This document shows, in pieces, positions 46,036 to 57,142 of a DNA stretch of 64,000 nt. The DNA lies in the NCBI RefSeq assembly GCF_024346995.1, contig NZ_AP024887.1, positions 2,232,001 through 2,296,000 of the forward strand, read 5' to 3'. The translations under genes were made by a program, and so were the position numbers. The DNA comes from Vibrio palustris (GTDB lineage: Bacteria; Pseudomonadota; Gammaproteobacteria; Enterobacterales; Vibrionaceae). Positions within the stretch are counted from its first letter, which is position 1. Every line of letters begins with the position of its first letter. The notes beneath the pieces were generated by a model. It ran no database searches. It saw only the letters and a program-made list of their open reading frames with translations, and was not told where the DNA came from.

Positions 46036-46503
46036 ATGAGTAAAGAAACCCAATTACAAGTTGAAGCCATCAAAGACGGTACCGTGATTGACCATATTCC
46101 GGCCAAAGTAGGTATCAAGGTATTACGTTTATTCGATATGCATAATGCCAATGAGAAAGTCACAATAGGGTTAAATTTGCCTTCATCCGAGCTAGGCCAT
46201 AAAGACCTACTTAAAATCGAAAATGTATTTATTAATGCCGACCAAGCCAATAAATTAGCATTATATGCACCGCATGCAACGGTTAACCGTATCGAAAACT
46301 ATGAAGTGGTGAAAAAGCTTCCTTTAGAATTACCGCAGCAAATTAATAATGTCTTTGCTTGCCCGAATAGTAACTGTATCTCCCATAATGAACCAGTGGA
46401 AAGCAGTTTTACTATTACAGAAAAACCCCATGATATTCGTTTAAAGTGTAAGTATTGCGAGAAAGTATTCGCACGCGATATCGTCACTGAAAGAAATACC
46501 TAA
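46036..46503 (+). CDS. pyrI: aspartate carbamoyltransferase regulatory subunit
   Basis: A 155-residue allosteric subunit that binds CTP/ATP. The nucleotide domain ([19 protein letters not shown]) is followed by a zinc domain with four Cys in CPNSNC and CKYC. I start it at 46036, ten bases after pyrB, with AAGGGGAATATC before the ATG. A GTG/ATG inside pyrB would only add a short tail. Confidence 0.95.
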   Translation: MSKETQLQVEAIKDGTVIDHIPAKVGIKVLRLFDMHNANEKVTIGLNLPSSELGHKDLLKIENVFINADQANKLALYAPHATVNRIENYEVVKKLPLELPQQINNVFACPNSNCISHNEPVESSFTITEKPHDIRLKCKYCEKVFARDIVTERNT

Positions 46504-46595
46504 CTGACCTAAAAGGCATGAGCTAACTCTTTACCTTGACGATTGCACAGGGCACACTAAGCACTTGTCGAATATAATATTAATGGAAGATAATC

Positions 46596-46985
46596 ATGAC
46601 AAAAGTACTACAGACAGAGTCAGCACCAGCCGCGATTGGTCCCTACGTTCAAGGCGTCGATTTAGGCAATATGGTACTCACATCAGGGCAAATTCCTGTT
46701 AACCCAGAGACCGGTGATGTAGCGGAAGATATCGCCGTACAAGCTCGTCAATCTTTAGACAATGTAAAAGCGGTCGTTGAAGCGTCAGGCCTAACCGTAC
46801 ATGACATTGTCAAACTGACCGTGTTTGTCAAAGATATGAATGATTTTGCTACCATCAATACCGTTTATGGCGATTTCTTTGATAGCCACAGTGTGGCTAA
46901 CTACCCAGCACGCTCATGTGTCGAAGTGGCACGTTTGCCCAAAGATGTTGGAATTGAAATCGAAGCAATTGCAGTTCGTAAGTAA
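46596..46985 (+). CDS. ridA: RidA-family enamine/imine deaminase
   Basis: A 129-residue RidA/YjgF protein. Conserved residues are present in APAAIGPYVQG, LTSGQIPV, and ARSCVEVARLPKDVGIEIEAIA, including the key Arg. RidA destroys reactive 2-aminoacrylate made by threonine dehydratase and thereby protects PLP enzymes, including those of branched-chain synthesis. It lies 92 bases after pyrI, the same neighbourhood as yjgF-pyrIB in E. coli. Confidence 0.95.
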   Translation: MTKVLQTESAPAAIGPYVQGVDLGNMVLTSGQIPVNPETGDVAEDIAVQARQSLDNVKAVVEASGLTVHDIVKLTVFVKDMNDFATINTVYGDFFDSHSVANYPARSCVEVARLPKDVGIEIEAIAVRK

Positions 46986-47004
46986 GTCCATAGTATTAAA
47001 CATT

Positions 47005-47036
47005 AAAAAAGGGTTGCCATTGGCAACCCTTTTTAT
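47005..47036 (+). terminator. terminator after ridA
   Basis: An AGGGTTGCC / GGCAACCCT stem with an ATT loop is followed by TTTTATT. The A run on the left could also serve the convergent plsC transcript. Confidence 0.92.
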
Positions 47037-47083
47037 TGTGACGTAACCCAACGCAGTAGACGAACTGCGTAGCCTAGCGTGGA

Positions 47084-47806
47084 TTATTTATTTAATTCAG
47101 CCACTTCTGCATCTAACTCAGCCAATTTCGCTTTCATTAACGCATTACAATGTTTCGATAACTTACGCACGTCTTCTTTGGCATAATCATCGGTACTGAC
47201 CGATGGCAAAATTTCGACGATCACATGACCGTTATTCCAACGGTTTAGCTTCAAGTTATGAGTTGAGCTACACACAATAGGCCCAACCGGAACATTCGCT
47301 GCAATAGCCGCATGAAAAGCGCCTGTCTTAAACGGCAACATACCACGTCCACGTGAACGAGTGCCTTCTGGAAACATCCACACAGAAACCTTGCTGTTCT
47401 TGATACTATTCACAACCTGATCAATCGTTCCTTTTGCTTTCGCTTTATTGGCACGATCAATCAAGATATTCCCTGTTAACCAGTACAGCTGACCAAACAA
47501 TGGCAAATAAGCTAGGCTCTTTTTGCCCACCGTAACTACATTCGGTGTCACTGCACGTGAAACAGTAAACATATCCCAATTGCTTTGATGGTTAGCGATA
47601 TAGACATGCTGACCACGCTTATACACATCGGCTGGCGCTCGAAAGATCAACTTAATACCAAATACCGGGGCGAGCGCTGCGAAAAAACGCCCAAAAGTAA
47701 AAACATGTTTTGGATTGCGTGGGGATAGTAAACAGTACCCACAACCAAATACAAACATGACGATAGCAAATAACGCTACAGCAAAGATACGAAGGAGTGC
47801 GATCAT
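47084..47806 (-). CDS. plsC: 1-acyl-sn-glycerol-3-phosphate acyltransferase
   Basis: A 240-residue membrane-bound acyltransferase that makes phosphatidic acid. The HX4D motif is in ANHQSNWDMF (about residues 69-78), FPEGTRSRGRG is at about 142, and VPVGPIV is at about 172. An N-terminal hydrophobic helix anchors it. I start it at 47806 because TTTGGAGAAATCG is a good ribosome site for that ATG; a TTG four codons upstream lies within the site itself. Confidence 0.92.
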   Translation of the reverse strand: MIALLRIFAVALFAIVMFVFGCGYCLLSPRNPKHVFTFGRFFAALAPVFGIKLIFRAPADVYKRGQHVYIANHQSNWDMFTVSRAVTPNVVTVGKKSLAYLPLFGQLYWLTGNILIDRANKAKAKGTIDQVVNSIKNSKVSVWMFPEGTRSRGRGMLPFKTGAFHAAIAANVPVGPIVCSSTHNLKLNRWNNGHVIVEILPSVSTDDYAKEDVRKLSKHCNALMKAKLAELDAEVAELNK

Positions 47807-47830
47807 CGATTTCTCCAAAGGAGTAAGAAC

Positions 47831-47859
47831 AAAAAAAAGCCGAAACTTGTTGTTTCGGC
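47831..47859 (-). terminator. terminator of the mla-murA operon
   Basis: On the minus strand a GCCGAAAC / GTTTCGGC stem is followed by TTTTTTTT, 29 bases past the murA stop. Confidence 0.92.
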
Positions 47860-47887
47860 CACTAACTAAGCTTTATAGATGTAGAGT

Positions 47888-49156
<1,269 letters not shown>

Positions 49157-49162
49157 TTAACC

Positions 49163-49417
49163 TTACAGCGACATCAATTTCTTATCGCGAGCCCACTCAT
49201 TTGGTGTATAGGCTTTGATGGATACAGCGTGGATGTCATTCCGCTGTATCAACTCCATAAGAGGCGCATAAATCATTTGCTGCTTCTTTACTCGACTCAT
49301 GCCGTCGAAGCAACCATCAACGGCAATCACTTCATAGTGACTACCTTCGCCTTTCACATGAATTTCTTCAAGGTTAAGCGCTTGTTCTAAAATCTGTTTT
49401 ACTTGTGAGCTATCCAC
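49163..49417 (-). CDS. ibaG: BolA-family protein IbaG
   Basis: An 84-residue BolA-like protein (E. coli YrbA/IbaG). The family partners monothiol glutaredoxin and Fe-S clusters and is linked to acid stress. The segment [14 protein letters not shown] and the later conserved His ([13 protein letters not shown]) fit. It overlaps mlaB by eight bases and precedes murA by nine. Confidence 0.9.
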   Translation of the reverse strand: MDSSQVKQILEQALNLEEIHVKGEGSHYEVIAVDGCFDGMSRVKKQQMIYAPLMELIQRNDIHAVSIKAYTPNEWARDKKLMSL

Positions 49418-49739
49418 CGTTCACCTCTGTTGATTGCTTAATGTGTTGATTCATCATCTGCTCAATATTACTTAATTGAAACAGCATGCCTAATTGCTTA
49501 GGCACGAAAGAGAGCATTATATGACAGTTTTGACGTTTTGCATTCTCAATTAAATGAATTAGCATTGCCATTCCTGCAGAATCAACACGCTCAACGGAGG
49601 CCAACGATACCGTCACCTGCTCTACATCGGCGGTCCACTGACTTAATGATTCCCATAACTTAGGCACCGTATCGCGGTCTAAAGCCCCTTGTAATTCAGC
49701 GTATTCGGGGCTGACTATGTGCCATTGTGAATCACTCAT
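49410..49739 (-). CDS. mlaB: MlaB STAS-domain protein
   Basis: A 109-residue STAS protein of the MlaFEDB phospholipid transporter, where MlaB stabilises and activates the ATPase Mla[21 protein letters not shown] is the typical STAS loop and helix. It overlaps mlaC by four bases (ATGA). Confidence 0.88.
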   Translation of the reverse strand: MSDSQWHIVSPEYAELQGALDRDTVPKLWESLSQWTADVEQVTVSLASVERVDSAGMAMLIHLIENAKRQNCHIMLSFVPKQLGMLFQLSNIEQMMNQHIKQSTEVNGG

Positions 49740-50374
49740 TTTGAATCACTCTCAAACTTAACGGGATTATCGGCTAATCGTTGTAAATCTTTGGCGACAC
49801 CAAGAATACCTTCATTGCGGATTTTACCACTCCACTCAGAACGTTTGCTCGATAACATACTGACCCCTTCGGCAACCATGTCGTAGACTTTCCAGTCACC
49901 CGATTTCTCTTTACGCAATTTAAAATCAAGCTTAATGTTCGGTCGAGAGTGATCCACGATATCCACTCGTACACTGGTAATACGGCGATCATCAGCAATG
50001 TCTGTTTCTGGACCAAACTTAATGCCTTGATCGGAATATTGTGTCAATACTTGCGCATAGTTGGTCACTAAATAAGCGCGAAAGGCTTTGATAAAGGCTT
50101 CCACATCACTATGTTTAGCGCCACGTAGATTCGGACCCAATAATTTCAATGCCGCGTATTTAGCATTCACATAGGGCATTAGTTCCTGCTCTACGATGGT
50201 TTTCAGATACTCAGGGTCTTGATGTATTTTCGGCTGTTCGTTCTTCAAGCGGTTAAACGCCTGCTGCGCAACCTGCTTCATCATATTATACGGTTGAGTT
50301 TGGGCAACCTCTTGAGAATGCACCGCCCATGACAGCACTAAACTCAATACTAGAATAAAATATCGCTTCAACAT
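49736..50374 (-). CDS. mlaC: periplasmic phospholipid-binding protein MlaC
   Basis: A 212-residue secreted protein. A signal peptide of about 20 residues (MLKRYFILVLSLVLSWAVHS) is followed by the MlaC/Ttg2D fold (MLGPN, FIKAFRAYLVTNYAQVL). It ferries phospholipid between the outer-membrane MlaA-OmpC complex and MlaFEDB. It overlaps mlaD by one base. Confidence 0.93.
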   Translation of the reverse strand: MLKRYFILVLSLVLSWAVHSQEVAQTQPYNMMKQVAQQAFNRLKNEQPKIHQDPEYLKTIVEQELMPYVNAKYAALKLLGPNLRGAKHSDVEAFIKAFRAYLVTNYAQVLTQYSDQGIKFGPETDIADDRRITSVRVDIVDHSRPNIKLDFKLRKEKSGDWKVYDMVAEGVSMLSSKRSEWSGKIRNEGILGVAKDLQRLADNPVKFESDSK

Positions 50375-50874
50375 TATTTTGCCTCGCCGCTGCTATCTTT
50401 ATCTTTGTCACCAGAACCATATAAGAACTGACCAATCAAGTCTTCTAAGACTAGCGCAGACTTGGTATCTTCAATCCGGCCGCCATCTTTGAGCATAGCG
50501 CCTTCTCCATCATAAACAAAGCCAGGGACTAAACCGATGTATTGCTCACCAATCAGTCCGGCAGTCAGAATTTGCGCACTAGAGTTATCGGGAAACTGAT
50601 CATATTTACTATCAATTTCCATCGTGACTTTCGGTAGCATCGTCTTCTGATCTAATGCGATATTATCCACACGACCAATCACGACACCACCGACTTTCAC
50701 TGGTGAACGAACTTTTAGTGAACCAACATTATCAAATTCTGCAGTCAGGGTATAAGTATCCGTTGAACCAATCCCCTTTACGTCAGCGACTTGAAAAATC
50801 ATGACTAGGATTGCGCAAATTCCTGCGAGAACAAAACAGCCAACCCCTAATTCTAATTTTCGTGTTTGTTTCAT
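50374..50874 (-). CDS. mlaD: MCE-domain lipid-transport protein MlaD
   Basis: A 166-residue inner-membrane protein. One N-terminal helix (about residues 8-28) precedes a single MCE domain (LTAEFDNVGSLKVRSPVKVGGVVIGRV). MlaD forms a hexameric ring that binds phospholipid. A Lys/Asp/Ser-rich tail ends the protein. Gap of two bases to mlaE. Confidence 0.94.
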   Translation of the reverse strand: MKQTRKLELGVGCFVLAGICAILVMIFQVADVKGIGSTDTYTLTAEFDNVGSLKVRSPVKVGGVVIGRVDNIALDQKTMLPKVTMEIDSKYDQFPDNSSAQILTAGLIGEQYIGLVPGFVYDGEGAMLKDGGRIEDTKSALVLEDLIGQFLYGSGDKDKDSSGEAK

Positions 50875-50876
50875 GC

Positions 50877-51671
50877 TTAATTCCCAAACATCAATGCAGT
50901 AAGTACAAAATCGAGACCCAACACAGCCAGCGAAGAATGTACTACAGTTTTCGTTGTGGCTCGGCTAATTCCCTCTGAAGTAGGAACGGCGTCGTAACCA
51001 TTAAATAGCGCAATAAAAGTGACGGTAATTGCAAAAATTACACACTTGATCGCACTATAACCAATATCTTTACCAAACTGGACAGAGGCTTGCATTGCCG
51101 ACCAATAACTGCCCGCATCAATGCCTTTCCAATCAACACCGACCAATTCACCGCCCCAAATACCGACGGCCATAAAGATCATTGCCAGTAAAGGCATCGA
51201 AATAAGTCCGGCGTAAAAACGTGGGGCAATGACGCGCTTGAGCGGATCGACTGCCATCATTTCTAAGCTGGATAGTTGCTCTGTCGCTTTCATAAGACCA
51301 ATTTCTGCGGTCAAAGCTGAGCCGGCACGGCCCGCAAATAACAACGCAGTAACGACTGGCCCTAACTCTCTTAATAAAGACAGCGAAATCATCTGTCCTA
51401 AGCTACCTTCCGCTCCGTAATCCACTAAGATTACATAGCCTTGTAAACTTAAAACCATCCCGATAAATAAACCAGACACAACAATAATGGCGAGTGATTG
51501 TACGCCAATACTATGCAACTGTTTAATTAGTAATGGGAAATTTTTAATCGGTCTTGGTCTGCCGCCTAACGCGCCAACCAACATCAAAGTCGCTCTTCCT
51601 AATGTCACACAAAACGACAAAGTCCGACGACCTAAATCACTGACCCATTGCTCTAGGTTAGCTAACATCAA
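50877..51671 (-). CDS. mlaE: phospholipid ABC transporter permease MlaE
   Basis: A 264-residue permease with about five to six hydrophobic helices and the family block [32 protein letters not shown]. It pairs with the MlaF ATPase. Two adjacent ATG codons begin the ORF; the first overlaps mlaF by 14 bases. Confidence 0.94.
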   Translation of the reverse strand: MMLANLEQWVSDLGRRTLSFCVTLGRATLMLVGALGGRPRPIKNFPLLIKQLHSIGVQSLAIIVVSGLFIGMVLSLQGYVILVDYGAEGSLGQMISLSLLRELGPVVTALLFAGRAGSALTAEIGLMKATEQLSSLEMMAVDPLKRVIAPRFYAGLISMPLLAMIFMAVGIWGGELVGVDWKGIDAGSYWSAMQASVQFGKDIGYSAIKCVIFAITVTFIALFNGYDAVPTSEGISRATTKTVVHSSLAVLGLDFVLTALMFGN

Positions 51672-52461
51672 ACAAGTCCTTTTCTATCGGTTGCGAAGGA
51701 TAACGAAACGGAACCGGACCATCCGCATTCCCTTTTAAGAACTGTTGCACTTTGGGGTTGCGATCTAAGGATAGTTTTTTCGGTGTCCCTTCCGCAATAA
51801 TTTTGCCATCGGCTAAGATATATACCCAATCTGCAATACTCATCACTTCAGGAACATCGTGAGAAACCACCACAGATGTAACGCCTAATGCTTCGTTAAG
51901 GTTATGAATCAACTCGACCAACACGCCCATTGTAATGGGATCCTGTCCAACAAAAGGTTCATCGTACAAAATAAGTTCAGGATCTAACGCAATAGAACGA
52001 GCTAATGCGGCACGGCGAGCCATGCCTCCCGACAGCTCACTTGGCATTAACTGAGAAGCGCCTCGTAAACCTACGGCTTCCAGCTTGAGCATCACCAATG
52101 TTCGAATCAGGTTTTCATCCAATTCTGTGTGCTCCCGTAACGGAAATGCCACGTTGTCGAACACATTTAAATCAGTAAATAAAGCCCCCGATTGAAACAA
52201 CATGCTCATTTTTTTACGTGCTTGGTATAACTGTTTACGGGTTAACGCTGGGATATTATCCCCATCAAACCATATCTCTCCGTCTTCTGGTTGTATTTGA
52301 CCGCCAATAAGACGTAACAACGTCGTTTTGCCGATGCCGGATGGTCCCATAATCGCGGTAACCTTGCCTTTTGGTACGCGTAAACTGACGTTATCGAAGA
52401 TCTTGCGACCCGAGCGAGAAAAAGTCAGATTATTAATAATTACTAAGTCATTGTTAGACAT
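51658..52461 (-). CDS. mlaF: phospholipid ABC transporter ATPase MlaF
   Basis: A 267-residue ABC ATPase. Walker A is [14 protein letters not shown] (about residues 36-49), the signature [14 protein letters not shown] and Walker [14 protein letters not shown]. With MlaEDB it maintains outer-membrane lipid asymmetry. I start it at 52461 (MSNNDLV), which matches the E. coli length; an ATG ten codons upstream is possible. It is the first gene of its operon, divergent from yrbG. Confidence 0.94.
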   Translation of the reverse strand: MSNNDLVIINNLTFSRSGRKIFDNVSLRVPKGKVTAIMGPSGIGKTTLLRLIGGQIQPEDGEIWFDGDNIPALTRKQLYQARKKMSMLFQSGALFTDLNVFDNVAFPLREHTELDENLIRTLVMLKLEAVGLRGASQLMPSELSGGMARRAALARSIALDPELILYDEPFVGQDPITMGVLVELIHNLNEALGVTSVVVSHDVPEVMSIADWVYILADGKIIAEGTPKKLSLDRNPKVQQFLKGNADGPVPFRYPSQPIEKDLFDVS

Positions 52462-52806
52462 GTTATCGATTCGCCCTTTGGTTCTCTTCATTGCGAAGAC
52501 AACGCATCATAAGCAGATTAATAAAAAATATAAAGCACTGTTCAATTCCATCAGAAGCCTGTCGCGTTTTTGTCAAATTGCCTCAAAGTTTTCGATACAA
52601 TTTGTTGCGACTTGTTGCAACAATACCTCTTATATCAACAGTGTTCTCATGTTAGAATTTTGCTTGCCTAGCATAAAGTGATCCATAAAAATGAAATCTT
52701 GCGTAAAATAGAACAATATATCTGATAATCGACTTCCCTTTTATTGACCAACAGGTCAAAATTACTCGTTTTTATTTCACGATTGTCAACTAAAGCAGGA
52801 TTGTTC
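52462..52806. other. divergent region between mlaF and yrbG
   Basis: 345 bases without a gene, containing a 12-bp perfect palindrome (52612-52623) and a preceding TTTGTTGC half-repeat. Promoters of both operons must lie here; in enterics this type of region also feeds rpoE-dependent transcription, but I see no clear sigma-E boxes. Confidence 0.4.
52612..52623. promoter_or_regulatory. 12-bp palindrome, candidate operator
   Basis: TTGTTGCAACAA is perfectly self-complementary and lies about 150 bases upstream of mlaF and 180 upstream of yrbG. A half-site TTGTTGC sits eleven bases before it. The regulator is unknown. Confidence 0.35.
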
Positions 52807-53772
52807 ATGTTAGAAGCAGCTGGATTACTTATTCTAGGCCTTATTCTCCTAGTATGGAGCGCAGACAAGCTCGTTTTTGGTGCCGCTGCCGTCGCGAGAA
52901 ACTTCGGTGTTTCTCCGATGATTATCGGCATGACTATTCTCGCGATGGGCTCGTCAGCACCAGAGATGATGGTGTCAGCGACCGCCGCGATGGCAAACAA
53001 AACGGATACCGCCGTTGGCAACGTTTTAGGTTCTAACATTGCCAATATCGCACTTATTCTTGGCATTACCGCAATGATCAAGCCATTAAGCATAGGTGCA
53101 ACGGTCCTACGACGCGAAATGCCACTCATGATAGCGATCACTATCCTAGCAGGTATTCTCTTGAAAGACGATTATCTGGGCTATGGTGAAGGTATTCTCT
53201 TACTCGGCCTATTTGTCTTATTCATACTTGGTATGCAGCAAATTAGCCGTCGTGAGAAAAAACAAGGTAAAGCCGTCATTGATACCCATGAGGAAGACAT
53301 TCCTCAAGATGTTCCCAACATTAAAGCGGGCATGTGGGTACTGCTTGGCCTGATATTATTACCTGTTGCGGCAAATTTGTTGATCGACAATGCAGTTATC
53401 ATCGCTAAAGCGTTTGGTATGAGCGATCTCGTGATCGGCCTAACCATCATCTCTATAGGGACGAGTCTACCAGAGCTAGCAGCATCGTTAGCAGGCGTGC
53501 TAAAAGGAGAGGATGATATGGCGGTCGGTAATATTATCGGCTCAAATATTTTTAATATTTTAGCGGTAATGGGGCTACCCGGTATTATTCAACCTTCCTA
53601 CGTAAGTGAATATGCAATGGGGCGTGATTTTTGGGTTATGCTCGGAATTTCGCTCTTGTTAGTTGTGATCGCTCTGGGTAAATCACGCCGTATTAATCGC
53701 ATTGAAGGTGGCATATTATTTATCGTTTTCGTTGCGTATCAGTCTTATTTATTCATGAATATGAGTGCTTAA
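52807..53772 (+). CDS. yrbG: CaCA-family calcium/sodium antiporter
   Basis: A 321-residue K+-dependent Na+/Ca2+ exchanger-related protein with two inverted alpha repeats. These are GMTILAMGSSAPEMMVSATAAM with GNVLGSNIANI in the first half and GLTIISIGTSLPELAASLAG with GNIIGSNIFNI in the second. About ten hydrophobic helices. I start it at 52807 after AGGA; an upstream GTG/ATG would add 21 polar residues. It heads the kds-lpt cluster, as yrbG does in E. coli. Confidence 0.92.
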   Translation: MLEAAGLLILGLILLVWSADKLVFGAAAVARNFGVSPMIIGMTILAMGSSAPEMMVSATAAMANKTDTAVGNVLGSNIANIALILGITAMIKPLSIGATVLRREMPLMIAITILAGILLKDDYLGYGEGILLLGLFVLFILGMQQISRREKKQGKAVIDTHEEDIPQDVPNIKAGMWVLLGLILLPVAANLLIDNAVIIAKAFGMSDLVIGLTIISIGTSLPELAASLAGVLKGEDDMAVGNIIGSNIFNILAVMGLPGIIQPSYVSEYAMGRDFWVMLGISLLLVVIALGKSRRINRIEGGILFIVFVAYQSYLFMNMSA

Positions 53773-53787
53773 AAACGAGGAAAGATC

Positions 53788-54762
53788 ATGGCAACTGAAT
53801 TTAATTACCAACAAGCCGCCGAGCAAGTACTCAATACGGAAATCGAGGGATTACAACAATTAGCACCTTTCTTTAATGAGGCTTTTACGCGTGCGTGTGA
53901 CCTGATTTTGAACAATCGCACTGGTAAAGTGGTCGTAATGGGGATTGGTAAGTCTGGACATATCGGGCGCAAAATAGCAGCGACCTTAGCCAGCACTGGC
54001 ACATCCGCGTTTTTTGTACACCCAGGAGAAGCCTCTCACGGCGATTTGGGGATGGTAACCTCAGACGATATCGTATTAGCGATATCTAACTCAGGTGAAT
54101 CAGCTGAGATCCTTAGTTTATTTCCAGTCTTAAAACGTTTAAATGTTAATATTATCAGTTTAACAAGCCAGCCAAATTCAACCATGGCCCGGCTTGCCGA
54201 CATTCATTTGCAGATCAGCGTACCACAAGAAGCCTGTCCATTAGGGCTGGCTCCCACAACAAGTACGACAGTGACGCTGGTAATGGGTGATGCACTCGCC
54301 ATTGCGCTGCTGCGAGCACGTGGCTTTACCTCGGAAGATTTCGCTATGTCACATCCTGGCGGCTCACTCGGGCGTAAATTGTTATTAAAACTGAGCGATA
54401 TTATGCATTACGGTGATGCCTTACCTAAAGTAGCGCCTGATACTTTAATTCGCGATGCGTTACTTGAGATCAGCCAAAAAGGCCTTGGTATGACTGCGAT
54501 TACCGACAGTGATGAGACACTACTTGGTATTTTTACCGACGGTGACCTACGGCGTATTTTAGATAAGCGTGTCGATATCCATACGACGACAATCGATCAA
54601 GTGATGACAACATCACCCACCACTGCCTCACCGGATCTACTCGCAGTGGAAGGCGTGAATTTGATGCAAGAAAAACGAATTAGCGGTTTAATGCTACTCA
54701 ACGAAGGTCGACTTGTCGGCGCATTAAACATGCATGACTTATTAAAAGCTGGGGTAATGTAA
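53788..54762 (+). CDS. kdsD: D-arabinose-5-phosphate isomerase
   Basis: A 324-residue enzyme that converts ribulose-5-phosphate to arabinose-5-phosphate for Kdo of LPS. The SIS domain (GIGKSGHIGRKIAATLASTG and ISNSGESAEILSL) is followed by two CBS domains (about residues 205-320). Its stop overlaps the kdsC start as TAATG. Confidence 0.95.
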   Translation: MATEFNYQQAAEQVLNTEIEGLQQLAPFFNEAFTRACDLILNNRTGKVVVMGIGKSGHIGRKIAATLASTGTSAFFVHPGEASHGDLGMVTSDDIVLAISNSGESAEILSLFPVLKRLNVNIISLTSQPNSTMARLADIHLQISVPQEACPLGLAPTTSTTVTLVMGDALAIALLRARGFTSEDFAMSHPGGSLGRKLLLKLSDIMHYGDALPKVAPDTLIRDALLEISQKGLGMTAITDSDETLLGIFTDGDLRRILDKRVDIHTTTIDQVMTTSPTTASPDLLAVEGVNLMQEKRISGLMLLNEGRLVGALNMHDLLKAGVM

Positions 54763-55319
54763 TGTCACAATTAGTAGACACGCTTTATGGCAAAGTAAAT
54801 GACGACATTTTGTCTATTGCTAAATCCATCAAACTATTGATTTGTGATGTAGATGGTGTGTTCTCAGATGGCTTAGTCTATATGGGGAATAATGGCGAGG
54901 AACTCAAAACCTTCCATACTCGTGATGGCTATGGCGTCAAAAGTTTGATGAACGCCGGAATTGAAATTGCAATTATTACGGGCAGAGAATCGCAAATTGT
55001 TACCAATAGAATGAACGCTTTGGGCATTAAACTTGTCTACCAAGGACAAGATGACAAACTCAAAGCCTATCGTGATATTTGCACAAAACTTGAGATTTCC
55101 CCAGAAGAAACTGGGTATATTGGTGATGATTTAATTGACTGGCCAGTCATGGAGCAAGTGGCTTTGCAAGTCTGCGTAGCCGATGGCCATCCCTTACTCG
55201 CCAAACGTGCTAACTATGTTACTCATATCAAAGGTGGACATGGCGCGGTACGTGAAGTCTGTGATTTAATCCTAGAAGCTAGGGGTGAACTTGATGCGCA
55301 TAAAGGTCTAAGTATATGA
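54762..55319 (+). CDS. kdsC: 3-deoxy-D-manno-octulosonate 8-phosphate phosphatase
   Basis: A 185-residue HAD-family phosphatase that yields Kdo. The Asp pair is in LLICDVDGVFSDG (about residues 27-39), with ITGRES and GYIGDDLIDWPVM further on. It overlaps lptC by four bases (ATGA). Confidence 0.95.
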   Translation: MSQLVDTLYGKVNDDILSIAKSIKLLICDVDGVFSDGLVYMGNNGEELKTFHTRDGYGVKSLMNAGIEIAIITGRESQIVTNRMNALGIKLVYQGQDDKLKAYRDICTKLEISPEETGYIGDDLIDWPVMEQVALQVCVADGHPLLAKRANYVTHIKGGHGAVREVCDLILEARGELDAHKGLSI

Positions 55320-55906
55320 GTGTATCCCGTGTCATATACGCGGTTTTAATATTGGTTTCACTCTCCTCTCTGTATTATCTTCTTGATAGTGAGGATGAAG
55401 CAGACATTCAAGTGAAACCGAATACAGAACTGCCTATGTTTAGCGGAAACAACCTGAACAATGTATCTTACAATGATGACGGTGTACGCAGTTACGTTAT
55501 TCAGTCGAAACATCTCGATTATTACGCCAAAAGTGGAGACACCATTTTTCAAAGTCCCATTTTAAAAGTATATCAGCAAGGTACTAAGCAAGAGTGGCAA
55601 GTCACTGCACAACGCGCGGTACTTTCAAAAAAACAAGTGCTGACACTCTACGATGATGTCGTCGCGAAAAATTTACTCACGACATCGAGTTTCGAAAAAA
55701 TGACAACGTCGAAACTTAGTATCAAACTTGATAGTCGAGATTTTTGGGCTAACAATCCGGTGGATCTGATAGGTCCTCAATTTGAAACACATGGGCAGGC
55801 GATGAAAGGCAATTTTGCTGATAACTCGGCCGTCCTTTATAATCATGTACAAGGTCGATATGAAAATCTCACACCTAACGCTGGTGGCAAGTCTTCTGGT
55901 CAGTAG
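55316..55906 (+). CDS. lptC: LPS export protein LptC
   Basis: A 196-residue bitopic inner-membrane protein. One N-terminal helix (about residues 5-24) is followed by a beta-jellyroll periplasmic domain. It links LptB2FG to the LptA bridge. The 3' end overlaps the lptA start by 47 bases. Confidence 0.9.
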   Translation: MSVSRVIYAVLILVSLSSLYYLLDSEDEADIQVKPNTELPMFSGNNLNNVSYNDDGVRSYVIQSKHLDYYAKSGDTIFQSPILKVYQQGTKQEWQVTAQRAVLSKKQVLTLYDDVVAKNLLTTSSFEKMTTSKLSIKLDSRDFWANNPVDLIGPQFETHGQAMKGNFADNSAVLYNHVQGRYENLTPNAGGKSSGQ

Positions 55907-56363
55907 CCAGTGTTTTGCTTTATCAACAGATAGTAAACAACCCGTTTATATTGATTCGGATAGCCAGCAACTGGATATGAAAAGTAATCGCGTAACCTTT
56001 ATTGGTGACGTAAAGCTCAAACAAGGTAGTATCAATATTAATGCCGATAAATTAATTGTGGTTCGCAATGAAAAAACAGGCAAAATTGAAAATATTACAG
56101 GCTACGGCAAACTTGCGACTTTTTCTCAGTTGACCGATGAGGGGAAAACTCTGCAAGGTGAAGCCGAAGAACTTTACTATAAGATGTCACAAGATGAGTT
56201 GATCATGACCAACAAAGCCATGCTCTCGCAAGATGACAGTGAAATTCGTGGTAAGAAAATTCGCTATAAAATTTCCTTACAAAAACTGATTGCAGATAGC
56301 AGCGGTAAAGGGCGAGTGTCTACCGTTCTGCAACCACAAACGATGGATAAAAATCAGAAGTAA
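55860..56363 (+). CDS. lptA: LPS transport periplasmic protein LptA
   Basis: A 167-residue secreted protein with signal peptide MKISHLTLVASLLVSSQCFA and the OstA-like jellyroll (IDSDSQQLDMKSNRVTFIGDVKLKQGS). It polymerises to carry LPS across the periplasm. The start at 55860 gives a clean signal peptide; it lies within the end of lptC in another frame. Confidence 0.92.
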   Translation: MKISHLTLVASLLVSSQCFALSTDSKQPVYIDSDSQQLDMKSNRVTFIGDVKLKQGSININADKLIVVRNEKTGKIENITGYGKLATFSQLTDEGKTLQGEAEELYYKMSQDELIMTNKAMLSQDDSEIRGKKIRYKISLQKLIADSSGKGRVSTVLQPQTMDKNQK

Positions 56364-56369
56364 TTCATT

Positions 56370-57095
56370 ATGTCTGTATTGAAAGCGCAACATTTAGCGA
56401 AAAGTTATAAAAAACGCAAAGTCGTCTCTGATGTAAGCTTGGCCGTCGAGTCAGGGCAAATCGTCGGCCTGCTCGGACCAAATGGGGCCGGTAAAACGAC
56501 ATCGTTTTATATGATTGTCGGACTGGTTGCCCGCGATGAAGGTAAAATCTCCATAGACGACATGGATATAAGTGTGTTACCAATGCACAGCCGTTCTAGG
56601 TTGGGGATTGGATATCTACCACAAGAGGCGTCCATTTTTCGCAAATTATCAGTAGAAGATAATATTTTAGCTGTGTTACAAACACGCAGTGAATTAACCC
56701 GTGAACAACGTCAAGACAGATTAGAAGATCTACTGGATGAGTTTAGTATTCAACATATCCGTAAAAATACGGGGATGTCGTTATCTGGTGGTGAGCGTCG
56801 TCGAGTAGAAATCGCGCGAGCATTGGCGGCGAACCCGCAATTTATCCTGTTGGATGAACCTTTTGCTGGTGTTGACCCTATCTCGGTTATCGACATAAAA
56901 AAAATCATTGAACACTTACGTGACCGCGGGTTAGGCGTACTCATCACCGACCACAATGTAAGAGAAACATTGGATGTTTGTGAAAAAGCTTATATTGTAA
57001 GCCAAGGGCACCTAATTGCAGAAGGCACTCCTGAAGAAGTGCTGAATAACGAACAGGTGAAACAGGTTTATCTGGGAGAACAATTCCGTCTATGA
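56370..57095 (+). CDS. lptB: LPS export ATPase LptB
   Basis: A 241-residue ABC ATPase. Walker A is [13 protein letters not shown], the signature [15 protein letters not shown] and Walker [14 protein letters not shown]. It powers LptFG, which is encoded at 26468-28642. It follows lptA by six bases. Confidence 0.96.
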   Translation: MSVLKAQHLAKSYKKRKVVSDVSLAVESGQIVGLLGPNGAGKTTSFYMIVGLVARDEGKISIDDMDISVLPMHSRSRLGIGYLPQEASIFRKLSVEDNILAVLQTRSELTREQRQDRLEDLLDEFSIQHIRKNTGMSLSGGERRRVEIARALAANPQFILLDEPFAGVDPISVIDIKKIIEHLRDRGLGVLITDHNVRETLDVCEKAYIVSQGHLIAEGTPEEVLNNEQVKQVYLGEQFRL

Positions 57096-57142
57096 TGAAT
57101 GGAAGGAGTCCGGATTTTTAAGATAAGGTAGTTGGAAACTGA

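Noticed and set aside
52668-53141. 157-codon minus-strand frame antisense to yrbG
   Set aside because: Hydrophobic character is a by-product of the antiporter coding strand; yrbG is a clear family member.
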